Shown: positions 1 to 12,734 of the stretch, in pieces | Position numbering within the stretch: position 1 is the stretch's first letter | Layout of the letters: every line of letters begins with the position of its first letter | Assembly: GCA_032622095.1 (NCBI GenBank) | Contig: CP136064.1 | Location: forward strand, 170,882,310-170,946,309 | DNA length: 64,000 nucleotides | Direction of reading: 5' to 3' | From: Siphonodentalium dalli | Lineage: Eukaryota > Mollusca > Scaphopoda > Gadilida > Siphonodentaliidae | Program-made: the position numbers and the translations under genes | The notes under the pieces: model-generated | Told to the model about the DNA's origin: nothing | The model's database searches: none | The model's input: only the letters and a program-made list of their open reading frames with translations

Positions 1-780
1 GCTAGCTAAGCCGGCTCAGTCACGACGTTCGTGGCTGACGAAATATGGCGGCTCAGCCGGCTGAGATGTTATCATTCAGCGTATTTTGGTTTCCGAAATG
101 TTCCTAATCCCCTGTTACCGGTTATAGACGCCGTTTTTTTTTTGCGTTTGTAGAATTCCAGACCACACGTAATCTTTTGATGTTGGGCTTTTCCATTATG
201 GCGAAAATTCAAGAAGGACTGGCATGGATATACTATATAGTTTCCCATCTAATCGGTATAAGTAGTTACATTGGGACTTCTGTCTACTTCAGACTGCTAT
301 CATCACTGCCATCTTGCGATATATGCATGCATCATTGAATGATGAACCCGATAGTAATGATATATAATATTTCAAACTATGTTCTATTCTTATTTGTATA
401 TATTGACAAATGCCAGTGATGTCTGAGACTGGGTGTTATAAACAATTTATATTATAACCCTTTCAATACCGAATGGATGCGCCCATTCAGTTATATGAAA
501 GCATGCATTGGGAGTCTATTCCACATTAAGGGGCCAGGTGTTCTGATAATATAACAACCATGCCGTGTCCATGCGAGTATGCCAATATTAGACAATGCGG
601 TTTAGTTCTTTGCGATTCACAGTGCAGTTGTGTTTGACATATAAGCCTATGCACACGGCTCAGCCATTTTACAATTCCGGCGGCGGAGATTTTTAAATGT
701 GGCTGGCGTTAGAAATAATATGGCTGGCGGCGGCTTGTGGCCAATATGGCTGGCGGCGGCGGCGGCTTCGGGCTCTAACA
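1..780. other. Non-coding stretch, GC-rich GGCTGGCGG repeats at right
   Basis: I see no gene here. The first 70 bases contain loosely inverted GCCGGCTCAG / CTCAGCCGGC words. Bases 700-770 repeat the words ATGGCTGGCGGCGG and CGGCGGCTT. The rest is AT-rich sequence without recognisable features. Confidence 0.5.
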
Positions 781-939
781 CACGCACACATATACGAAGT
801 CTCAAAAATATATAGTATAGATAGACTATAGCAGGTTAGCCCGCCACCGGCGGCTTGTCCGAAACATGACATTTTTTTATATATATATTTTTTTATTTTT
901 AGCTCCACGCGTTTCAATAAGAAAAAAATTGTACCCGTT

Positions 940-1305
940 AGCTCCACCCGTTTCCGAGATCTGGTCTGCGCATGCGCGAAGCTGGCGTCGCACGGACTCG
1001 GCGACCCGATAAAATTTGTAGCCGGCGCAAGATACATTCACATAGCAAATTTCAAGTCGATAGCTCCACCCGTTTCCTAGATCTCGTCTGCGCATGCGCT
1101 GCACGGGCGTCGCACGGGCTCGGCGACCCGATAAAATTTGTACCCGGCGCAAGATACATTCACATACCAAATTTCAAGTCGATAGCTCCACCCGTTTCCG
1201 ATATCTCGTCTGCGCATGCGCTGCACGGGCGTCGCACGGGCTCGCCAATACGACAGCGACGACCACCTGGTCAAACTACACTCACGTACCAAGTTTCGTC
1301 CCGAC
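940..1305. repeat. Three 122-bp subrepeats in unit 1
   Basis: AGCTCCACCCGTTTCC starts at 940, 1062 and 1184. Each monomer runs on through TCTGCGCATGCGC, GTCGCACGGGCTCG and GATACATTCACAT. The palindrome TGCGCATGCGC lies near the middle of every monomer. Matching sets occur at about 2258-2500 (two monomers) and 4582-4950 (three monomers). Confidence 0.9.
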
Positions 1306-3489
1306 CGGTTGAGGTGTTGGTATCTGATGCAAAAGACGAAATTGTGAGTGTTGGTCAATAGTTCCCGCCGTGAACCTCATCGTCGCGAAGAGCGGACAGT
1401 CAATTAACCCCGTTGTGAACCTCAATCACCAACGCGACGTAAACATGTGTTGCGTTCTAAAAATAGGAAAACACTTTCTCTCTGCATAATTCTGCAGATG
1501 CTAATAACGTTGCTCCCCGTAGGTAGCAATATCGTTGTTGTTGATATTTACGGCTTGGGGGCTATTTTCTTATTTAGCAAGTTTGAGCTCAATCGGTTCG
1601 AGTCTATAAAGGACACACTCATATATATGACACTTCCCGTGGGTAGCAAGTTTGAGCTCAATCGGCATTCCCTGGAATTTCCCGTAGATTGGCAGATTCC
1701 AGTAGCTTTATAACGGTATATCTGGGGAGAAATCTGATGCTATATTCGTGATTATCTGGGATGATTTCGGTATATAGTTATATACTGTAAAAACAAAGCG
1801 CGCCATCCGTGCTCGCAGGGTTGGTCAGAAACAAATGTTTTTTTAATTTAATGTATGTTCCGTATATCTCTCTGCAGATGCAAATAACGTTGAATGGCAA
1901 ACAGACGCTCTTTATAGAGATGCGTCAAAAACAAACGCTCATTAAATAATCACTTGATTAACCCACGCCGTGCCTTTGCGGTGATTTGAGATTGGAGAAC
2001 GGGTGCTCTGAGCTTCTCTAAACTGCGACCACGGTCGTGTCGGTGAGATTTGACACTTACATAGGAAGTTTGAGCTCAATCTGTACACGCGTTTTGGATT
2101 CTATGAAGTACACACACACATATACGAAGTCTCAAAATATATAGTACTAGCAGGTTAGCCCGCCACCGGCGGCTTGTCCGAAACATGACATTTTTTTATA
2201 TATATTTTTTTAATTTTTAGCTCCACGCGTTTCAATAAGAAAAATTTGTACCCGGTAGCTCCACCCGTTTCCGAGATCTGGTCTGCGCATGCGCGAAGCT
2301 GGCGTCGCACGGGCTCGGCGACCCGATAAAATTTGTACCCGGCGCAAGATACATTCACATACCAAATTTCAAGTCGATAGCTCCACCCGTTTCCGATATC
2401 TCGTCTGCGCATGCGCTGCACGGGCGTCGCACGGGCTCGCCAATACGACAGCGACGACCACCTGGTCAAACTACACTCACGTACCAAGTTTCGTCCCGAT
2501 CGGTCGAGGTGTTGGTATCTGATGCAAAAGACGAAATTGTGAGTGTTGGTCAATAGTCCCCGCCGTGAACCTCATCGTCGCAAAGAGCGGACAGTCAATT
2601 AACCCCGTTGTGAACCTCAATCACCAACGCGACGTAAACATGTGTTGCGTTCTAAAAATAGGAAAGCACTTTCTCTCGGCATAATTCTGCAGATGCTAAT
2701 AACGTTGCTCCCCGTAGGTAGCAATATCGTTGTTGTTGATATTTACGGCTTGGGGGCTATTTTCTTATTTAGCAAGTTTGAGCTCAATCGGTTCGAGTCT
2801 ATAAAGGACACACTCATATATATGACACTTCCCGTGGGTAGCAAGTTTGCATGAGCTCAATCGGCATTCCCTGGAATTTCCCGTAGATTGGCAGATTCCA
2901 GTAGCTTTATAACGATATATCTGGGGAGAAATCTGATGCTATATTCGTGATTATCTGGGATGATTTCGGTATATAACTATATACTGTAAAAACAAAGCGC
3001 GCCATCCGTACTCGCAGGGTTGGTCAGAAACAAATGTTTTTTAAATTTAATGTATGTTCCGTATATCTCTCTGCAGATGCAAATAACGTTGAATGGCAAA
3101 CAGACGCTCTTTATAGAGATGCGTCAAAAACAAACGCTCATTAAATAATCACTTGATTAACCCACGCCGTGCCTTTGCGGTGATTTGAGATTGGAGAACG
3201 GGTGCTCTGAGCTTTTCTAAACTGCGACCACGGTCGTGTCGGTGTGATTTGACACTTACATAGGAAGTTTGATCTCAATCTGTACACGCGTTTTGGATTC
3301 TATGAAGTACACACACACATATATACGAAGTCTCAAAATATATAGTATAGACTAGCAGGTTAGCCCGCCACTGGCGGCATTCGTCCCATGGCTTTGTTTC
3401 AGAAACATGACATTTTTGTAATTATTTTGTTTTTATTTATTTTTGTTTTTTATTTTTTAATTTGAATTTAATGTTTTTTAAATTTAATT

Positions 3490-3745
3490 TTTTGTTTCTG
3501 GCGGAAAAATTTACCCGTAGAAATCGCCCCTTCCTAGGAACGACAGACAACGCATTCTTTGTTTCGTGAAATCTCTCTACGATAACATTGCATTGAATTG
3601 AAATTAAATTATAAATTGTTTTAATTAAATTTTTTGTTTCTGGCGGAAAAATTTACCCGTAGAAATCCCCCCTTCCTAGGAACGACAGACAACGCATTCT
3701 TTGTTTCGTGAAATCTCTCTACGATAACATTGCATTGAATTTAAA
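3490..3745. repeat. Alternative module of unit 3, 152-bp direct duplication
   Basis: TTTCTGGCGGAAAAATTTAC begins at 3495 and again at 3647. Both copies continue through CTTCCTAGGAACGACAG and TCTCTACGATAACATTGC. This module replaces the 122-bp monomers found in the other three units and is preceded by T-rich low-complexity sequence (3420-3490). Confidence 0.85.
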
Positions 3746-5794
3746 ACAAACGCTTCCCGTCGGGAAATCTGTCTTCGGGTCGTTGTTGGCATCACGGCTC
3801 CCCGAAAACTCTCACATTGCCGAAAACGTGTATTTAGTAATATCGTTGTTGTTGATATTTACGGCTTGGGGGCTATTTTCTTATTTAGCAAGTTTGAGCT
3901 CAATCGGTTAGAGTCTATAAAGGACACACTCATATATATGACACTTCCCGTAGGTAGCAAGTTTGAGCTCAATCGGCATTCCCTGGAATTTCCCGTAGAT
4001 TGGCAGATTCCAGTAGCTTTATAACGGTATATCTGGGGAGAAATCTGATGCTATATTCGTGATTATCTGGGATGATTTCGGTATATAGTTATATACTGTA
4101 AAAACAAAGCGCGCCATCCGTGCTCGCAGGGAATAAATTTCGAGCGATAACGTTTGCGTTCCCGTATAACTCTGCAGATGCGAATAACGTTGAATGGGAA
4201 ACAGACGCTCTTTATAGAGATGCGTTAAAAATAAACGCTCATTAAATAATCACTTGATTAACCCCCGCCGTGCCTTTGCGGTGATTTGAGATTGGAGAAC
4301 GGGTGCTCTGAGCTTCACTAAACCGCTACCACGGTCGTGTCGGTGAGATTTGACACTTACATAGGAAGTTTGATCTCAATCTGTACACGCGTTTTGGATT
4401 CTATGAAGTACACACACACACACACACATATACGAAGTCTCAAAATATATAGTATAGATAGATAGATAGACTAGCAGGTTAGCCCGCCACCGGCGGCTTG
4501 TCCGAAACATGACATTTTTTATATATATTTTTTTAATTTTTAGCTCCACGCGTTTCAATAAGAAAAATTTGTACCCGGTAGCTCCACCCGTTTCCGAGAT
4601 CTGGTCTGCGCATGCGCGAAGCTGGCGTCGCACGGACTCGGCGACCCGATAAAATTTGTACCCGGCGCAAGATACATTCACATAGCAAATTTCAAGTCGA
4701 TAGCTCCACCCGTTTCCGAGATCTCGTCTGCGCATGCGCTGCACGGGCGTCGCACGGGCTCGGCGACCCGATAACATTTGTACCCGGCGCAAGATACATT
4801 CACATACCAAATTTCAAGTCGATAGCTCCACCCGTTTCCGATATCTCGTCTGCGCATGCGCTACACGGGCGTCGCACGGGCTCGCCAATACGACAGCGAC
4901 GACCACCTGGTCAAACTACACTCACGTACCAAGTTTCGTCCCGATCGGTCGAGGTGTTGGTATCTGATGCAAAAGACGAAATTGTGAGTGTTGGTCAATA
5001 GTCCCCGCCGTGAACCTCATCGTCGCAAAGAGCGGACAGTCAATTAACCCCGTTGTGAACCTCAATCACCAACGCGACGTAAACATGTGTTGCGTTCTAA
5101 AAATAGGAAAGCACTTTCTCTCTGCATAATTCTGCAGATGCTAATAACGTTGCTCCCCGTAGGTAGCAGTATCGTTGTTGTTGATATTTACGGCTTGGGG
5201 GCTATTTTCTTATTTAGCAAGTTTGAGCTCAATCGGTTCGAGTCTATAAAGGACACACTCATATATATGACACTTCCCGTGGGTAGCAAGTTTGAGCTCA
5301 ATCGGCATTCCCTGGAATTTCCCGTAGATTGGCAGATTCCAGTAGCTTTATAACGGTATATCTGGGGAGAAATCTGATGCTATATTCGTGATTATCTGGG
5401 ATGATTTCGGTATATAACTATATACTGTAAAAACAAAGCGCGCCATTCGTGCTCGCAGGGTTGGTCAGAAACAAATGTTTTTTAAATTTAATGTATGTTC
5501 CGTATATCTCTCTGCAGATGCAAATAACGTTGAATGGCAAACAGACGCTCTTTATAGAGATGCGTCAAAAACAAACGCTCATTAAATAATCACTTGATTA
5601 ACCCACGCCGTGCCTTTGCGGTGATTTGAGATCGGAGAACGGGTGCTCTGAGCTTTCCTAAACTGCGACCACGGTCGTGTCGGTGAGATTTGACACTTAC
5701 ATAGGAAGTTTGAGCTCAATCTGTACACGCGTTTTGGATTCTATGAAGTACACACACACATATACGAAGTCTCAAAATATATAGTATAGAGAAG

Positions 5795-6170
5795 AGACTA
5801 GAAGGTGACCCGACTTCGTCCGGGCTTTGACCTTGAATTGACCATTTTGAAGGTCAAGGTCAGGTGGGTCAAACACCAACACACCAACAATGGTGGAAAT
5901 CGGCCCAGCGAATACCGGGAAATCGGCCCAGCGGATACCGAGATACCCTATGCATCAAATTTCGTCCGTAAAAATCCGCCAGTTTAACCCGATTTGATTT
6001 CCACTCAACTATATAAACGCGCCTCATATACACACGCTCATTATTTATCAAGTTTCAACGTAAAGATAAATTATCATCGGTGCCCGAGATATCGCCAAGA
6101 CGTCTGAAACAGTCAAATGCATCGGTCGGTTAAGCGTTAACGTGATCTAACGTTATGACCTCTAACGGCG
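5795..6170 (+). repeat. Dispersed repeat with GACTTCGTCCGGG head
   Basis: This stretch begins with CTAGAAGGTGACCCGACTTC and alternating GACCTTGAATTGACC / AAGGTCAAGGTCAGG words. The same head occurs at about 6599 and 9017, and in reverse complement near 51110-51150. It looks like a conserved end of a dispersed non-LTR element. No coding sequence is evident. Confidence 0.55.
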
Positions 6171-7335
6171 TCATAGACGTTACGCATTGTTTTTATCCTG
6201 ATGGAAGATAGTACCACTTCTTCTTGATAATTGAGGCAGATAACTAAAACGGATACATACGCATTATATATCGTTGGAAAGAGGAAACACGAAAGATTCT
6301 CACAGTGTCATTATTATGACTGGCATTTTATTATTCGCGCTGTTTCGAATCGATTTGTAAGCACCGAACTCAAATGAAAGTCCCGTAACACAGCGTAAAA
6401 CAGATTTGACCTCGGCACGTGGAAAGTTGACCTCGGATCTGAAAATTAATATGCCTATGTCACCCCCGGCCGAAAATACCCTCATATACCAAGTTTCATC
6501 GAAATCGGTTCGGCCGTTTTCGAGTCCATCGATTACAGACAGACAGATACACACACACACACACACACACACAGATATGCCAAAAATATATAATAGACTA
6601 GAAGGTGACCCGACTTCGTCCGGGCTATTCAAAAACCAAATTTCAAGTCGATAGCTCCACCCGTTTCCGAGATCTGGTCTGCGCATGTGCGAAGCTGGCG
6701 TCGCACGGGCTCGGCGACCCGATAAAATTCGTATCCGGGGCAAGATACATTCACATACCAAATTTCAAGTCGATAGCTCCACCCGTTTCCGAGATATATA
6801 TATTGCCCAATGTCATTTGCGGATACCTCGGCCGGTGATGAGTTAACGCGACATCGGCCGGTTAAGAGTTAAACGCGAGCACGTCACGATCTGTTGACGG
6901 CGTAATATATTTACGGAATATTTTTCGATGAGCGAAGCATGGTCCTGCGTTCTTCCCGATAATTAAGGTAGAAACTTTAAACGTACACAGGCGTGTGATA
7001 CATCATTGGAAAGATGAAGCGCCACAGATTCTAACCGTGCAAATTATATGACTGGCAATTTATTATTCGCGCTATATCGAATCGATTTGTGAGCACCGAA
7101 CTGAAATATATTAGCGCAAAACGGCGTAAAAACAGATTTGACCTCGGCACGTGAAAAGTTGACCTCGGATCTGAAAATTAATATGCCTATGCCACTTCCC
7201 GACCGATAGTAACCTCACATACGAAGTTTCATCGAATCGGGTCGGCCGTTTTCGAGTTCATCGCGAACACACAGACCACAGATACACAGACCACAGACAG
7301 ATCTTCCGAAATATATAATAGATAGACTACTGTTT
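6170..7335 (+). repeat. Two direct copies of a ~430-bp repeat around a 122-bp monomer
   Basis: Copy one (about 6190-6600) and copy two (about 6905-7335) share TTATTATTCGCGCT, TTTGACCTCGGCACGTG and AATTAATATGCCTATG. Each ends in a GTTTCATCGAA..GGCCGTTTTCGAG tail followed by a CA- or ACAGACC-rich microsatellite and ATATATAATAGA. Between them (6640-6810) is a partial copy of the 122-bp monomer found in the 0.8-5.8 kb array. Tails of this type are typical of RTE-like retroposons in invertebrates; the assignment is inferred. Confidence 0.7.
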
Positions 7336-7358
7336 TTACTACTTGGCGGTGAACCCGT

Positions 7359-7774
7359 TAGGGTACGTTCATACACTGGCAAGTTTGCACGGTATGGGTT
7401 GTAGGCATTTTGTCGTAGAAAACGATATGGTGCCAGAATATGAACGGAAACAAGCACATAAAGTGCATCTGCGCCACAGCTAACTACGTGTGAAGTAAAC
7501 TCTATATATAGTTACAGCCTGTGCATAGCGGAATTTGCCTGTAAATAGTATGCAATTATCTCGCAAGAATAAATCATACAGGTATTTGAAGGCAAATTCC
7601 AGTAGCACCGTTACAAGTGGAACTGTATAAATTTTACTTCTCGTGTCTTTCGCTTTGGTAAAGATGCATGTTATGTGCATGTTTCCGTTCATATTCTGGC
7701 ACCGTGTGGTTTCCTATGACGAAATGCCCGCAAAAACATATCGATCAAACTTGCCAGTCTATAACGTTCCCTTA
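7359..7774. mobile_element. Foldback MITE, ~110-bp inverted arms
   Basis: The left arm starts TAGGGTACGTTCATACACTG (7359). The right arm reads as its imperfect reverse complement and ends CGTTCCCTTA (7774). Homology continues inward through ATTCTGGCACC and GTTTCCGTTCATA (about 7426-7460 against 7665-7705). No coding capacity is seen. I could not fix a target-site duplication. Confidence 0.65.
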
Positions 7775-8540
7775 GTTGTTCTAGATTTATGATACAATCA
7801 CATAATTTGTGTATTGAAACCGCGTCTTTGTTTCTCATGATGATCTTAAACTGCATCAAGCGGGGGGGGGGGATGGTATTCTCAGCAGGGGGGGGGGGGG
7901 TAATACAAACATTGCAGTAAGGTATGCTAGGGTGGGTGGGTGGCCCAAGAGGCAAACAACGCATATTTTTTACAACCTCGTGCAATTTTCTTTACTGAAG
8001 ACATTTTGTGTCCATATTTGACATTTGTAACAGTTTAAAACATATTATAACTGAGAAAAAAAACCTTATTTATATGTTACTGAGACCTCATATGGGTCTT
8101 AGTGGAGGTGACATTAAGCTGGCATGTTGCATATGGGACAGTGAGGTGAAATACTTCCTTCCCGACACCCTTCGGAAAGAAGCTTCGAGAAATATAAAAC
8201 TGAAATAAATAGACTTGTCCTCATGTAACTAGGACGTTTAGGCCTAGATCATTGTGCGCATGGATGAAGAGAGAGCAACTGTCTCAAACACTAATGTGAC
8301 TGCCAATGACTAGAAATTAACGGTCATCAGTCCATCAAGCTAATCACTGAATTATTTGCATGTTTATCATTTAATAACTTGCCGGGATATTACTATCTCA
8401 CTGGATATGCATGGGATATGTATCATTTGTTTTTGTAAACTTTGATGCATACCTTATAATTGTGTTCTATGTGCACATATCACCAGCCTCTGATGAGTTA
8501 ATGTATTTGTTCAATATATGGATGCATTAGAATTTTCACT
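7775..8540. other. Gene-free stretch with two G runs
   Basis: No gene is supported. Uninterrupted or nearly uninterrupted G runs lie at about 7862-7871 and 7887-7900. Short open frames have no recognisable domain. Confidence 0.5.
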
Positions 8541-9009
8541 TAGGTGTCGTTTACACATAGCCGGTGAGCGGTCTAAGCGGCGAACCTGTTAACCGGCGAT
8601 GGTTACTGCAGAGTGTTTACACATCGCCGGCGAAGATACGCATATATTCATGTGTCTCCTTTACTTGTTAATAGTTTTCCTTTTAGCTATCACTGAACTG
8701 CAATATGATATTGCTGTACACCTGTAAACATCTAGCAGCTGCTGCTAGAGGTATGGTTGGGCAGTATAGTGAAGTGAACAGTTTTAGAAATGGAAATGCT
8801 GAAATTATTAATATCTAACTCAAACTTTCAGTTATTGCTATTGGTAATTTTAAAGATATTTAAACAACATTGTTAAAGGTTTGTTTGAGTTCATAGACAA
8901 TCTGCGAAGTGAGTGTCGCACCAACGCATGGTCATTGTCAGTTTTGAGATATTTTCGTCGCATACATCTACAAATTGGTGTCTAATTATTCGGATTGATT
9001 TTATATTAT

Positions 9010-9440
9010 ATATTACTAGCCGATGAGCCCGACGTTGTCCGGGCTAAAATTCGTATCCGTGGCAAGATACATTCACATACCAAATTTCAAGTCGATAGCT
9101 CCACCCGTTTCCGAGATCTGGTCTGCGCATGCGCGAAGCTGGCGTCGCGCGGGCTCGGCGACCCGATAAAATTCGTATCCGGGGCAAGATACATTCACAT
9201 AGCAAATTTCAAGTCGATAGCTCCACCCGTTTCCGAGATCTCGTCTGCGCATGCGCGAAGCGGGCGCCGCACGGGCTCGCCAATACGACAACGTCCACCG
9301 CCTGGTCAAACTACACACACGTACCAAGTTTCGTCCCGATCGGTCGAGAATCGTAGATTTGTATAAATGACAAACATACAGACAAACATACAGACATACA
9401 GACAAACAGACATAGGTCTTCAAAATATATATGAGATTTA
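9010..9440 (+). repeat. Dispersed repeat with two 122-bp monomers, ACAGACATACAG tail
   Basis: It starts ACTAGCCGATGAGCCCGACG, carries two copies of the AGCTCCACCCGTTTCC monomer (from 9097 and about 9219), then GTACCAAGTTTCGTCCCGAT and a (CAGACAAACATA)-like microsatellite. The same monomer builds the 0.8-5.8 kb array, so this is a related dispersed copy. Confidence 0.75.
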
Positions 9441-9584
9441 TATAAGTTTCAACATCGCGAATCAAATGTGACACATTTTCCGTTTGCACATTATACAATA
9501 AAATATGTTTTTCATTTTACTTGGGCGTTCACCATGTCCATGTATACAGGGCGTGGCGGTGGGGGTGTCTCATCCCAAAAATAT

Positions 9585-9830
9585 TCAAAAGCTGGAAATT
9601 TCATTCCTGACACGACATTAGTTGGAAATTTGACATCAACAATATGTTGAAATGTTCTCGTAGTTTATTTTCCAACAATATATTAGTTGGGATTTTTTTT
9701 AGACCAACATTTGCTTATTGTTTGGCCAAATTATTGGACTTAAATTGCCATCAGTTGGAAATGATCCAACCTTAGAGGTGTGTCAAGTTTGGAAAATGTC
9801 CAACAATTGGACATCTTAAGGCAAGTCTGG
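9585..9830. repeat. Cluster of TTGGAA / TCCAAC words
   Basis: Words such as TTGGAAAT, CCAACA, TTGGACAT and TGTCCAAC recur on both strands at irregular spacing. This is a weaker version of the word-dense pattern seen in the GGTTCTTC arrays at 18.4, 22.1 and 33.6 kb. No gene is present. Confidence 0.4.
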
Positions 9831-10844
9831 ATGCTAGGATTTTGCAATTTTCAGGGTTCAGATTAAAAAATATTCTCACACCTGGCCATAACCATGGTCG
9901 GTCGATGATATTATGTCTTGGTCCCGCCCCCGTTGGCAGTTAAACATCTGTCTAATTTAACTGAATCACATCGAGGTTCAAGTTGCTTGACGCCAGACCA
10001 CTAAACATGTTAGGATTTGGGCAATTTCCAGGTTTAGACTCAGGTTCAGATCTAAAGGAAATGGCTCAAACTGCTCAATACGGGGCCGCCTGGAGAATTG
10101 CTGTGAGTGGAAAGTTAGATTAAAGCCCAACGTGGTGCGTATATATGGATTTACGCGAGCTTGTGAGTTTGGTGAGATTCAAGGTTTGGTGCAGTTAGAA
10201 ATTCCAAAGATTAACAGTCCCACACCTCCAAATCAGGCCCTCTAGACCCGTCCCTGTGTGTATATATATATGTCCACGGCGCACTCAGATTTAGATTATT
10301 GTCCATTGAGTTTGAATCCATTGAAACGTGCCATCACATTTCTTCCATATATATGAACATAAATGTACATGAACACGCACATTTATTTGCCTCGAATGCG
10401 CAACAAATGTACCATGCGCATGCAGAGTACGTGTATATCATCATACAGTTAGTATTTATAATAATAGCTTATAATCAAGGTGTTTGACCACCGACGGACA
10501 GCTGATTAGAGACAATCAAACTGGCACACTGACCCATATGTACACAGGTGAAAAGCGGGCTTGTCTATCAGTGATTACACAATAATATTGTTCGAGTTAA
10601 TTAATCATCCATGACGGCATGACCCCAGACAAACATCTAACTCAATCGCAGAGCGAATTAGAATCCATACGACAATCAGGTGCTTGTACTAAATCATTTT
10701 ATCCAAAAGTTGAAAACCGTACAGCTGCATGCGTAGCCGGATACCTGTAATTCTTGTCCGGCGAAGTATAAACACTCTATTGTTATCGCTAACCGACTAA
10801 AGCGAACAGGATCTTCGCCGGCTAATGTATAAACACCCCCTTAG

Positions 10845-12700
10845 CAGTAATTTGACAACACAGGAAGACCTATGGAATACTCTCATCACACACTGACTTG
10901 GAAACTCCAATGCATATACATGTATGTGGTAGATAAATGCACATCAACTAGTATTTGAAAAAAATCTTCATATTTACCTGTATTAAAAAAAAATTCAATT
11001 AAAACAGCTTCTGAAACAGGTTAAACTGTCATTTGATAATGTCCCAGTCATATGAGTTATATAAGTAGGTTTTCATGCGGGTTTTAGACCAAAATTAGTT
11101 AAATTTGGGGGGCGGGTGTAGACAAAATTGGGAGTAAAACATTTAATTTTTTGCAAGTTTGGGGGGGGGGGGGTGGGTACCCGAAAATGCCAGATGCAAA
11201 AAACGACATACCGTCCAGCAAATGTTTTACTACCCCCCCCCCCCCATGTTCTCAGTGAACATATAGCGTCACAATTCATGATATAATGGCATTCGTTGCC
11301 AGCTCAATATCCGCTGCAAATTTACATAATTGAGTGTTTCTTGATTCAGTCCATGACCATGTATACTAGTCTCAATGGGAAAGTGGTGGATTCTACATCT
11401 GAACCTAGCCATAGTTCTGGTATACTTCATAGACGTGCTATTTAAATAACGTTCGACTCTAACGTAAGTTGTGAAAACCTTATATAAAGAATATTTAATC
11501 TTGGAAATTACTCGTTTGTGCTAATCTTTCATATAATGTGTGACAAACGAACTTTTAACAGATTCTCTCAACCAAGATGATTCAATACTTTACAGCCCTT
11601 GTGTGTCCCATAGGTAATAATGATCAGTATTCAGTAAAATGTTTTCAACGTGCGATATCCATGGGTGCATAATTGTCATATTTCTAAATAAGCGAAATAG
11701 ATACGAATATTAAATGGTTCCTCCTGCGTTAACAACATTTGCCCAGTAGATTATCATCATAGTATCAATATCTACACATAGGAGACAAACGACTGTTTCT
11801 CCATATACCATAACATCATTCTGGTGTAATCGATTTTAAAAACATGGCCACCAGCAGCCATCTTGGATTTCAAATTTGAATCAATCGGCACAACTTACAG
11901 CCCGTATTTTTGGCCGGATCATTTTTTTAATTTTGCAGGTACGATTGTGATCACCTGTAGATGGGAGCTATCGAATTTTAACAATTTTCGATGAAAAAGA
12001 TGGCCGCCGACAGCCATCTTGGATTTTACTCTTTGCATGACTAAATCACCAGCGGCCATCTTGGAATTTACTCTTTGTATGACTGAATCCTTTGGCGAAC
12101 CCTACAGACCACATCCCTCATCCGATCTTCACCAAACTTCATAGTCCTCACCAAGTTGAGCTACAGTGCTCAATGCTACTGTGCCATTGACACTTTCATT
12201 TTAAATTCCAAATTAAAAAATGACAACATGCATGGGACACATGTAGGTTTCTAACTGATCAGGTCAAAATACAATATTATTTGCAGGCTATATGTGCCTT
12301 GATAAGAGTTAATAATAAATTATGAAATTGTCGCCTGTGAAAGAAAAAATGTCCCATTTTAGCTCAACTATGTTTAGCTCAGCTATTGCCATAGGTTGGC
12401 GTCCGTCCGCCCGTCTGTGCGTCCGTCAACAATTTTCCTAATGTGGCCGACTTCTCTTGAGCAATATTTAGTTTACTCGGGCCGACTGCTCTTGGGTGGA
12501 CAAGTTTATCTGGAAACATCTTTGTTTTGTGCCGACTTCTCCAGACACCATCCAGGGATCGCCCTGTAAAGTAGTATTAAATAATAATAAATTAATAAAC
12601 AACAATTTGATAACTTCTGCTCACTATTGATCAGCGGCTTTGTGTGTTGTTACCCATTTATCATCAGATGAGGTTGTTGGAACCTTGTGGTACTCAGACA
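10845..12700. other. Gene-free stretch with GCCATCTTGGAT words and G/C runs
   Basis: I see no gene. G-rich and C-rich runs lie at about 11160-11175 and 11233-11246. The word CAGCCATCTTGGATT or a close variant occurs near 11853, 12014 and 12055. GTCCGTCCGCCCGTCTG near 12401 is the kind of microsatellite that caps many dispersed repeats in this window. Confidence 0.5.
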
Positions 12701-12734
12701 TTATGGGCAGCCAAATTAACTTATACTCCAAATA

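Larger units (their letters stand above)
781..5790. repeat. Tandem array of four 1.1-1.33 kb repeat units
   Basis: The anchor CATATACGAAGTCTCAAAA recurs at about 787, 2117, 3319, 4428 and 5759, which defines four head-to-tail units of about 1330, 1200, 1110 and 1330 bp. The conserved right half carries TTTGAGCTCAATCGG words, the CTGCAGATGC..AATAACGTTG segment and CACTTGATTAACCC. Units 1 and 4 hold three 122-bp subrepeats and unit 2 holds two. Unit 3 has none and carries a different 152-bp duplicated module instead. Small open frames of 70-130 codons recur in each copy, but they shift with the repeats and I do not regard them as genes. The words resemble 3' tails of non-LTR elements (CCAAATTTCAAGTCG, CACACACA), so this may be a tandemised retrotransposon tail. 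Confidence 0.85.
8541..10844. mobile_element. Candidate DNA transposon, ~100-bp diverged TIRs
   Basis: The left end carries TAGGTGTCGTTTACACATAG followed by CCGG words and GTTTACACATCGCCGG (8541-8640). The reverse complement of 10735-10844 gives the same order of words: GTGTTTATACATTAGCCGG, then GTGTTTATACTTCGCCGG. The TIRs are diverged. The interior shows no transposase and contains a nested dispersed repeat (9010-9440). The family is not assignable from what is visible. Confidence 0.45.

Noticed and set aside
972-5353. Recurring 70-130-codon frames in the first 5.8 kb
   Set aside because: They follow the repeat units, change length with subrepeat number and carry no domain or start signal.
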